A DNA stretch of 29,998 nt from an uncultured Phascolarctobacterium sp. (lineage in GTDB: Bacteria > Bacillota > Negativicutes > Acidaminococcales > Acidaminococcaceae), in contig CAJKLD010000029.1 in assembly GCA_905200645.1 (NCBI GenBank), positions 1 to 29,998 on the forward strand, read 5' to 3'. The notes under the pieces are model-generated. The model was not told the origin of the DNA. It saw nothing but the letters and a program-made list of their open reading frames with translations, and did not search any database. Positions 7,426 to 13,872 of the stretch are shown one piece after another (within the stretch, counting starts at the first letter, position 1; every line of letters starts with the position of its first letter). A program made the position numbers and the translations under genes.

Positions 7426-9333
7426 TTAGTCAATAATATTTTGTTTATAATCATGATAAAGAGCTTTTAACTCTTCCATAGTCGCAGTCATTTCAATCTT
7501 CAGCTTAGACGCTGCATCATAGTCGCCTTCGGCAACAGCCTTGCGAATGCTGGTAAAAATACTTTTTTCTTCAAAGGAATCCTTAGCCAGCTTAGCGCGC
7601 AGCACTTGAATTTTATGCCACAAAGCCAAATCGCAGTCCGTGGAACTTTCGGGGCTGTGCAACTTTTTCATTTCTACTACCGCTTGATAATATTCAGGAA
7701 TAATGCGGTTAATCAGTTCCGTAGTCCAACGAATCAACGCGCCCTGTCTAAAGGACTCTATATATTCTTTCTTCAAAATATTTCCTTGAGTTAACACGGC
7801 AATCTTTTCGGGATATTTATCAAAAGCGCAGAGATTTTCCCACACAGTTGCAGGCGGCTCGCCAAACAGCTTGCTGCGTTCTTCCGCAGTGAAATCTTCA
7901 AAAACGTCGTCCTCGGTGCGGTATTGACGGTCTTTTTCCAAATAGAAGCCTTCTTCTCCGGCTTGCTTGGAAATTTCTTTTTCCATAGCTTTCAAATCTT
8001 TACCGGATTCTACGCAGGCCTTAATGCCGTCCAAGCAGGACAGATAGAAAGCTGCGATGGCAATGTAAGTATTGGTATACGGATTAGGAGAACGCATTTC
8101 AATGCGGGTAGCCTTAGGATTATCCAAATCTCTGATTAAGCCGGCCAAAATTGTTCTGTTGCGGGACGGATTGTCGGGACTTAAGCCCAGGCTGGTAACA
8201 ATGCACACAGGCGCCTCAAAACCTGGTTTCAAACGATTGAGAGAATCAATAGTGCAGGAAATAAATGGATTGGTTACTTCGTAATTTTTCAGCAGGCCCA
8301 TTAAAGCACCGTAACCAATCGCGGATAAAAATTCCTTGTGCATGTCGGCAGGCGAAAACAGGTTAACAATTTTACCGTTCTTCATTTTAGCGGCAATGCC
8401 TACGTGAGTATGTTCGCCGCTGCCTGCAACTCCAGGAATAGGTTTCGCTTGGAAGGATACCTCCAGTCCGTTCATGCGGAAAACTTCTTTTACAATAATG
8501 CGGGCCAAAATTTCGTTGTCGCCTGTTTGCACGCCGCTGGCAAATTTCCAGTCTACTTCCAGCTGCTCCATAACGTGGCTCATGTGGCCGTTAGCGTCGA
8601 TTTGACCCTTAACGCCGCCGCATTCCTTGTGACCCATTTCCGGCTCTAAGCCGTACAAATCTAGAGTTTGAACAGTTTGCTCCAAAGCAGTACGCACGTT
8701 ACCTCTGGTACGCTGCCAATATTGCTCCTGCATCATTTGTGAGGAAGACAAAGCTTCAATCGGCGCATCCTCGCGCGGAGATTTTACCCAAAATTCCAGT
8801 TCCGTAGCGCTGGTGAAAATAATTTTTTCAATATCCTCGCCATGAATATGCTCCAAGCCGGGAATTACCGGATGCTTTTTGAAAAGCTTGAGAATTTCTT
8901 CTTCCATATAATCCAAGGTATTTTTTAAAATAGAACGGGAATCTACAAAATTGCCATTGTGCAGCAAGTAGCAAGGAATACGCAGAGTGCCGATCATTTT
9001 GCCGTTAGCAGTATCAAAATGCTCATAATTATAATCTATAAACCAATTTACGGTTTTATCAACAACTAAATCCACGCGGGCATTATTCAAAGTTGCAATG
9101 CCTGTCAATACAACGGAAGAACCGTCAGTTTGAGCGGCACTGCCATCTAAAAAGCTGTCCATATCCTCCAAAAAAACCTTCATAGGGATTTTTTCATCAG
9201 TATCATTACCGGCAAAATCTACGCCCATCAAAGAAACAAATTTAATCTCCGGATGCAAGGACAAAAGCGCCTGCAAATCCTGTTTGTTTTGCTGTTCGGG
9301 TTTAATAACATACAATAATTCTTTAGTGTTCAT
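7426..9333 (-). CDS. Glutamine synthetase, divergent ~635-residue clade
   Basis: The central part carries the glutamine synthetase catalytic motifs: TELEF (Glu178/Glu180), GHKECGG (Glu237), GSGEHTH (His308), RLKPGFEAP (Arg367, Glu373), SRNRT, and ATRIEMRSPNP (Glu412, Arg414). It would make glutamine from glutamate, ammonia and ATP in the cytoplasm. It is longer than type I enzymes (about 450) and shorter than type III GlnN (about 700). About 150 extra C-terminal residues look helical. Where type I enzymes have GQNE, with a metal-binding Glu, this protein has GQID with Asp246. Similar proteins are common in anaerobic Bacillota, so the enzyme is probably active, but another gamma-glutamyl ligase activity cannot be excluded. 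The ATG is the only usable start: a stop codon lies in frame upstream with no ATG, GTG or TTG between. Confidence 0.88.
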   Translation of the reverse strand: MNTKELLYVIKPEQQNKQDLQALLSLHPEIKFVSLMGVDFAGNDTDEKIPMKVFLEDMDSFLDGSAAQTDGSSVVLTGIATLNNARVDLVVDKTVNWFIDYNYEHFDTANGKMIGTLRIPCYLLHNGNFVDSRSILKNTLDYMEEEILKLFKKHPVIPGLEHIHGEDIEKIIFTSATELEFWVKSPREDAPIEALSSSQMMQEQYWQRTRGNVRTALEQTVQTLDLYGLEPEMGHKECGGVKGQIDANGHMSHVMEQLEVDWKFASGVQTGDNEILARIIVKEVFRMNGLEVSFQAKPIPGVAGSGEHTHVGIAAKMKNGKIVNLFSPADMHKEFLSAIGYGALMGLLKNYEVTNPFISCTIDSLNRLKPGFEAPVCIVTSLGLSPDNPSRNRTILAGLIRDLDNPKATRIEMRSPNPYTNTYIAIAAFYLSCLDGIKACVESGKDLKAMEKEISKQAGEEGFYLEKDRQYRTEDDVFEDFTAEERSKLFGEPPATVWENLCAFDKYPEKIAVLTQGNILKKEYIESFRQGALIRWTTELINRIIPEYYQAVVEMKKLHSPESSTDCDLALWHKIQVLRAKLAKDSFEEKSIFTSIRKAVAEGDYDAASKLKIEMTATMEELKALYHDYKQNIID

Positions 9334-9341
9334 GATAGCTC

Positions 9342-9366
9342 GCAGCTGAAAAACGCTGCTCTCCTT
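9342..9366 (-). promoter_or_regulatory. Shine-Dalgarno set apart from the start codon by a hairpin (glutamine synthetase)
   Basis: AAGGAG at 9361-9366 is the only strong ribosome binding site, but it is 27 nt before the ATG, too far for normal initiation. The interval contains a GCAGC/GCTGC hairpin (9342-9359, 5-bp stem, 8-nt loop). If it folds, the effective spacing becomes about 9 nt. A weak GAG closer to the ATG is the alternative. The arrangement is seen directly; an effect on translation is inferred. Confidence 0.5.
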
Positions 9367-9403
9367 TCTCCAAACTCCCTATAAAAACCGTCATAAACGA
9401 AAA

Positions 9404-9449
9404 GGACTTTTTCAAGCAGGAGACACTCCACCTCTGCTTAAAAAAGTCC
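9404..9449 (-). promoter_or_regulatory. Strong leader hairpin (terminator-like) upstream of glutamine synthetase
   Basis: The arms at 9404-9419 and 9434-9449 pair over 15 of 16 positions. The loop contains a further GAG/CTC mini-stem. On the minus strand the stem ends in CC followed by TTTTCGTTT. Because a good promoter lies just upstream at 9469-9497, this hairpin is within the first 60 nt of the glutamine synthetase transcript. It may be an attenuator, or the terminator for holA transcripts, or both. It does not match the T-box or cyanobacterial glutamine riboswitch motifs that I know. Confidence 0.6.
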
Positions 9450-9455
9450 ACATTG

Positions 9456-9497
9456 ACTGTTCACAGTAATTATATCAATTAACTTTCGCTTTGTCCA
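9456..9497 (-). promoter_or_regulatory. Promoter of the glutamine synthetase gene with an operator-like palindrome
   Basis: The minus strand reads TGGACA, 17 bp, TATAAT (9492-9497 and 9469-9474), a near-consensus promoter starting transcription near 9462. An inverted repeat ACTGT-GA-ACAGT (9456-9467) covers the expected start site and could be a repressor site. It is not the GlnR consensus. The leader to the ATG is about 130 nt. Confidence 0.65.
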
Positions 9498-9506
9498 GTA
9501 TTTTAT

Positions 9507-10547
9507 TTACCCCAGCAGGCAGATTAAAATTTCTTCCAAACGCGTATAATCGCGGCCGCCTTGACGTAAATCCACATTGAGCTGCGCTAAAGCCAATAAC
9601 GCCTGCGATAATTCTCCGGCATTAAAACGCCTTACCTCCTGCTGCAAATTTTTAGCTACGTAAGGATTTAATTTCAATTCGGCAAGAATGCCTTTATAGT
9701 CATAACCCTTTTGCGCCAGCTCCATAAATTGCAGCATCTGCCGCAGCTTAAACATAATCAGCGCGCATACCGGCAAAATATTCGTCCCATTTTTCCTTTC
9801 GCCTGCTAAAATATTCAACGCTTCCGAAAGATTTTTTTTGGCGACAGCATTGATTAAAGCAAAATTAGATGCTTCGGGCAGAGAGGCAAAAATATTTTCC
9901 ACATCCTCTTTCGTCCATGTTTTTCGTTCGCCCGCATAGACATCCAGCTTAGCAATTTCCTGTTGTAAAAGCTGCAAGGGCACCTTATCTACCGGCTGCA
10001 AATATTCTATAATGCGGCCAATAGCGTCATATTCCCAGTGAGCACCGTATTTTTTTGCCTGCACATCCAGCCAAGGTGCCAAATTATTCAGCTTGATACT
10101 TGCGCACTCGCACAGCAAGCCTTGCTTTTTCAGCACCTTAAAAAATTTAGTGCGCTTGTCCGGCTTAGCTACACTTACAAGCACAGTACAGTATTCCGGT
10201 ATATCGCTTAAAATGTCCGCTAATTTATCCAGCTGTGCTTTTTTGCTGTCGCTTTCCTGCTTACTGCCTAGAAGTTTTTCATCCTTGATAATTACCAGCG
10301 AACGCCCGCAAAAAAACGGATAGGTATTGATGATATTGCGCAGCTCGCGCACATCTAAATCCTTGTCAAAAACGCTGATTTCCCTGTCCGCCGCTTCTAC
10401 ATCCTGAAAAATATACTCCGGCACGGCAGCCACAATTTGCTGGCGATAATAATCCTCCTCGCCAAAAACCACCAGCAGATTGCCAAAATGTGCCAGCTCC
10501 TGCTTGTGCTGTAATTTATATAATAATTCTTCCGCTTTAATTTCCAT
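9507..10547 (-). CDS. holA: DNA polymerase III subunit delta
   Basis: HolA opens the beta sliding clamp as part of the clamp loader. The 346-residue protein shows the family's N-terminal pattern (LLVVFGEEDYYRQQIV, then the VRELRNIINTYPFFCGRSLVIIKDEK segment broken by a loop). It ends with the helical collar domain (RLEEILICLL) that packs against the gamma and delta-prime subunits. There is no P-loop, as expected. I chose the ATG at 10547, where AAGGTG lies 6 nt upstream; an in-frame GTG at 10565 is possible. It follows comEC by about 50 bp, an adjacency widespread in Bacillota. It probably ends at the hairpin 9404-9449. Confidence 0.93.
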   Translation of the reverse strand: MEIKAEELLYKLQHKQELAHFGNLLVVFGEEDYYRQQIVAAVPEYIFQDVEAADREISVFDKDLDVRELRNIINTYPFFCGRSLVIIKDEKLLGSKQESDSKKAQLDKLADILSDIPEYCTVLVSVAKPDKRTKFFKVLKKQGLLCECASIKLNNLAPWLDVQAKKYGAHWEYDAIGRIIEYLQPVDKVPLQLLQQEIAKLDVYAGERKTWTKEDVENIFASLPEASNFALINAVAKKNLSEALNILAGERKNGTNILPVCALIMFKLRQMLQFMELAQKGYDYKGILAELKLNPYVAKNLQQEVRRFNAGELSQALLALAQLNVDLRQGGRDYTRLEEILICLLG

Positions 10548-10599
10548 AATTCGCACCTTATTCACGGCTCGCGCCTACTTCCTACCTTATTATAAATAA

Positions 10600-13086
10600 T
10601 TAGTTATCAACTTGCAACTCCTGCCAGCCGTTTTGCGCGTATGCGAAGCAGCGCAATTTTTCGCCAAGCTCAATTTTGACACAGCCATGTACATCCGTAC
10701 GCACAACCTTGCTGCCAACATTGTGCAAACGCGCCAAGGCTTCCGCGTGAGGATGTCCGTAACGATTATCTGCGCCGCAGGAAATTACGGCAATTTGTGG
10801 CTGAATAGCCTGCAAAAGTTCGGCGCTGTTACTGTTTTTCGAGCCGTGGTGCGCCGCTTTAAATACCGTAATTTTGCCAACGTCCAACAGTGCTTCCTTG
10901 TCGCTGCCTAAATCGCCCGTCAGCAAAATACTGCCGTAAATATTTTGCAGCAGCAAAATTGTGCTGGCGTCGTTGCCGCTTAAAGCCTGCGGATTATTTT
11001 GCTCAAAGCCAGCAGGCACTAAAAGATTTAGCGAAGTCGTTTCATCCGGCTGCAAAACTTTACCTTGCTCCGCCACAATTATTTTTGTACCTCTGCTTTG
11101 CGCCGTTTGCATTATATTTTTTGCTAAAGGCAAATTATTTTCGTCCGGCGTTTCCTGTGGCAGCACCAACTCTTGAACCTCGACTTGCTGCAATAGTCCC
11201 ACTGCGCCGCCAACGTGATCATAATCGTAATGGCTCAAAAACAGCAGATCAATTTTATTTTTGCCTAAGCTACGCAAAAAAGGCGCAGCAAGGCGCTTGC
11301 CCGTGTCCAAGCCCGCCAAGCCGCCCGTATCGTAAACCATAACCTGCCGCTTGGGCGTTACCAGCACCACGCAATCGCCCTGACCTACATCTAAAAAATA
11401 CGCCGTCAGCGGCTGCGCGCTAAGCTGCGCCCAAATTTGTGTCGCAAAAATAATTGCCACAATAAAACACAAAAACGCCTTACGCTCCCAATTTCTTAAA
11501 AATTGCAGGCAGGCAACATCTGCCCCAATTCCCAAGCCTAAATAATACAGCAGCACGCAAAAAAGCGGCACGCTGCCGATAACGATGCTGCTGTATGGCA
11601 AAGAACCCAAAAATTTTCCTTGCACCAACACTTGCGCCAATAAAAATTGGCTGCTGCCAAAGCACATGTCGCTCAAAAAATCACTTACGGTTGTAAAAAG
11701 TGCCAATCCGGCAAATAATTTACCGCAGACGCAAAAAGCCAGTCCCAAAATTGCTGCTAAAGCTATCACTTCCAAAATCGGCGTTAATACTAAATTGCTG
11801 ATCAAGGAAATCAACGAAACTTGATGAAAATTTACTGCTAACAAAGGCAGTGTCGCCAGCTGCGCCGCCAAGGTCACAGCGATACATTCAGTCAGCGGCT
11901 GCGGTAGCCACTGGGGACATAATCTTTGGCAGGCAGGAAATAGCCAAATTAATCCGGCAGCAGCACCAAAGGAAAGCTGAAAGCTGATATCCAAAAGCCA
12001 CAATGGTTTAACAGTCAAAAGCATTAGCGCGGTTAAGCATAACATGCTGCCACGCCTGCCGCCCGAACCGCCGTACAAAAACACCGTGCTCATCATCAGC
12101 GCACGCAGCACCGGCGGTTTTAAACCGCACAGCAAGGCATACAAGCACAGGCACAGCGTTACCAAAGGCTTGCGTTTGGTCGGCGCTATTTTGCCAAACA
12201 CAACAGACAAAAATCCCGCCAACAGCAGTAAATGAGTACCCGATACGGATAGTAAATGAGATAGTCCGTTAGCAGTAAAAATTTCCCGCGTTTCCTCTGC
12301 TAAAGCATTACTACCGCCTAATAACATACTGCTTAGCAACGCGCCATGCTCGTCCCCTAATTTTTGCTGCAAAATCTGCCGCAAGCGCCAATTAGTTAAG
12401 GATAGCTTTTGCTGCCAATAACTCCAGTCCAAGCATAAGCCGTATTTAGCAAAAATATTTCTCGCATCCGGCAAACTTTCTGCAGGTTGCTTGGCAGCTA
12501 TTAAACGAGCTTTGTACAAGCGTCCCCCAATATTATGTATGCGGTTATATAGTTCTCCTTGAAAACTGCCGGGATTGCGAAAATCGCGAAGCTGTTTCAG
12601 TGTCCCCTGCACTGCTAGGGCTTGAGTAAACAATTTTTCTTTTTGTACCGGATTTTGCTTGCTACCTAAAATTTCTTCTTTAGGAAAACCTAAACGTATG
12701 CGTCCGTCAAAATATTTGCTCTCACCCCCGCATTGCATTTGCGTACATTGAAAGATGCAGCTTACATAACCATTTTGCTCTTTAAAATTAAGCGTTTCAA
12801 TGTGCCCTTGCAAAATTACTTCCCTGTTAAAATATTGCTGTAACCGCTCGGCAGCGCAAGGCTCTGTGCGGAGGCCGCTCGTAACGCCCAGCAGCAAAAA
12901 GAAGCACAGCAAAAATAAATTATGCAGCAAAAAATATTTTTCCTTTTTTATTGTTATACCTAAAAACAGTGCTGCTAACAACAAAAAAGCCACCGGCAGC
13001 AGAGATACATCTGCCAAGAATTCTGTTTGCAAAACCATATATAGCCCCATGCCAAAACAAAAGCTGCCACTATAAATAATGTCCAT
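10600..13086 (-). CDS. comEC: ComEC/Rec2 DNA-uptake channel
   Basis: ComEC forms the inner-membrane channel that takes up single-stranded DNA during transformation. The 828 residues contain all expected parts: N-terminal membrane helices and a DUF4131/OB-like region (about 10-200), the competence domain with many helices (about 245-520, including LLSVSGTHLLLLAG), and a C-terminal metallo-beta-lactamase-like domain. That last domain begins at FLDVGQGD (565-572), carries the metal motif HYDYDH at 619-624, and later has LLTGD and HHGSKNS. The complete lactamase motif suggests that the nuclease-like domain is functional. AGGTGG precedes the ATG. It lies 15 bp downstream of comEA and is followed by holA, so the three genes probably form one transcript. 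Confidence 0.95.
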   Translation of the reverse strand: MDIIYSGSFCFGMGLYMVLQTEFLADVSLLPVAFLLLAALFLGITIKKEKYFLLHNLFLLCFFLLLGVTSGLRTEPCAAERLQQYFNREVILQGHIETLNFKEQNGYVSCIFQCTQMQCGGESKYFDGRIRLGFPKEEILGSKQNPVQKEKLFTQALAVQGTLKQLRDFRNPGSFQGELYNRIHNIGGRLYKARLIAAKQPAESLPDARNIFAKYGLCLDWSYWQQKLSLTNWRLRQILQQKLGDEHGALLSSMLLGGSNALAEETREIFTANGLSHLLSVSGTHLLLLAGFLSVVFGKIAPTKRKPLVTLCLCLYALLCGLKPPVLRALMMSTVFLYGGSGGRRGSMLCLTALMLLTVKPLWLLDISFQLSFGAAAGLIWLFPACQRLCPQWLPQPLTECIAVTLAAQLATLPLLAVNFHQVSLISLISNLVLTPILEVIALAAILGLAFCVCGKLFAGLALFTTVSDFLSDMCFGSSQFLLAQVLVQGKFLGSLPYSSIVIGSVPLFCVLLYYLGLGIGADVACLQFLRNWERKAFLCFIVAIIFATQIWAQLSAQPLTAYFLDVGQGDCVVLVTPKRQVMVYDTGGLAGLDTGKRLAAPFLRSLGKNKIDLLFLSHYDYDHVGGAVGLLQQVEVQELVLPQETPDENNLPLAKNIMQTAQSRGTKIIVAEQGKVLQPDETTSLNLLVPAGFEQNNPQALSGNDASTILLLQNIYGSILLTGDLGSDKEALLDVGKITVFKAAHHGSKNSNSAELLQAIQPQIAVISCGADNRYGHPHAEALARLHNVGSKVVRTDVHGCVKIELGEKLRCFAYAQNGWQELQVDN

Positions 13087-13101
13087 CTTCCACCTACCGA
13101 T

Positions 13102-13722
13102 TTATTCTACTTTCACATAAGGACGCAGCTTTTCCAGCTTGGCTTGCCCTATGCCCCGCACTTGCAGTAAATCCTCCACCTTGTAAAAGCGCCGCGTTCT
13201 GCGCAGAGCCAAAATTCTATTAGCTATAGCCGGTCCAATCCCCGGCAAAGCCACCAGCTCCTCTGCTGTTGCATTGTTTAAATCCAGCTTCGTCTTTTTG
13301 TCTACAACTACTGAATTATTTTGACTTTGCTTATCTGACGCCAAATTCGCTTTGCTTTTTGCGGAAAAATTTTTGCTTTTTATAAACGGTACATAAACGT
13401 GGCTGCCGTCCCGTAATTTTCGGGCGAGATTTACTTTTTCCGTCTGCGCTTCGGCAAGAAATCCTCCTGCCGCCGCCAAAGCGTCCGTCGTTCTGGCGCC
13501 GACAGGCAAATCATAAATTCCCGGCTGGCACACTGCGCCGCTGACATAAACCTTGACAGTTTTTGCTTGAGCCTGCTTAATCTTAGGCTGCCACGTCTGC
13601 TTAACAGCAGGCTGTGCAGGCGGTAAAAATTTTTGCTTGATATTTTGCTGCCAAAAGCTTGTGCACAAGCACCCTAATAGTAAAACTCCCAAAAATAGCA
13701 GCTTCTTTTGTCTGTTATCCAT
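13102..13722 (-). CDS. comEA: ComEA competence DNA-binding protein
   Basis: The 206-residue protein has a short cytoplasmic start, one membrane anchor (about 7-25, rich in Leu and Gly), and a Lys/Gln-rich linker. A SLBB-type domain follows (VKVYVSGAVCQPGIYDLP, LAAAGGF, VNLA), and then a C-terminal pair of helix-hairpin-helix motifs (LNNATAEELVALPGIGPAIA and VRGIGQAKLEKLRPYV) that bind double-stranded DNA. It captures incoming DNA outside the membrane and feeds ComEC. I chose the ATG at 13722 because AAGGAG lies 9-10 nt upstream. The gene begins only about 30 bp after the leuS terminator, and no convincing promoter is visible in that gap, so it may depend on read-through. Confidence 0.93.
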   Translation of the reverse strand: MDNRQKKLLFLGVLLLGCLCTSFWQQNIKQKFLPPAQPAVKQTWQPKIKQAQAKTVKVYVSGAVCQPGIYDLPVGARTTDALAAAGGFLAEAQTEKVNLARKLRDGSHVYVPFIKSKNFSAKSKANLASDKQSQNNSVVVDKKTKLDLNNATAEELVALPGIGPAIANRILALRRTRRFYKVEDLLQVRGIGQAKLEKLRPYVKVE

Positions 13723-13750
13723 ATTAACTCGCTCCTTGCAATACTTTTGG

Positions 13751-13800
13751 AAAAACAAAAAGAGTCCCTAAGAATAACGTAAGTTATTCTCAGAGACTCT
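13751..13800 (-). terminator. Strong intrinsic terminator after leuS
   Basis: An 18-bp stem (13761-13778 with 13783-13800, two G-U pairs in the RNA) closes on a 4-nt loop. On the minus strand it is followed by TTTTTGTTTTT. This should efficiently end the leuS transcript about 70 bp after its stop codon. Confidence 0.93.
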
Positions 13801-13872
13801 GAAAATGTAAGCGTTATTTTGGCACTACCTTTGTCAAAACAATAACTGCTTATGAATTTTTTGAGGAACTAA

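Noticed and set aside
9404..9449. Known glutamine riboswitch upstream of glutamine synthetase
   Set aside because: The conserved bases of the cyanobacterial glnA/downstream-peptide motif are absent; only generic stem-loops are seen.
10890..11342. Plus-strand frame opposite the ComEC lactamase domain
   Set aside because: Cys/Arg/Pro-rich translation of a shadow; the ComEC metal motifs are on the other strand.
13832..13837. Minus-strand TTGACA as a comEA promoter
   Set aside because: No acceptable -10 at 16-18 bp, and the strong leuS terminator lies between it and comEA.
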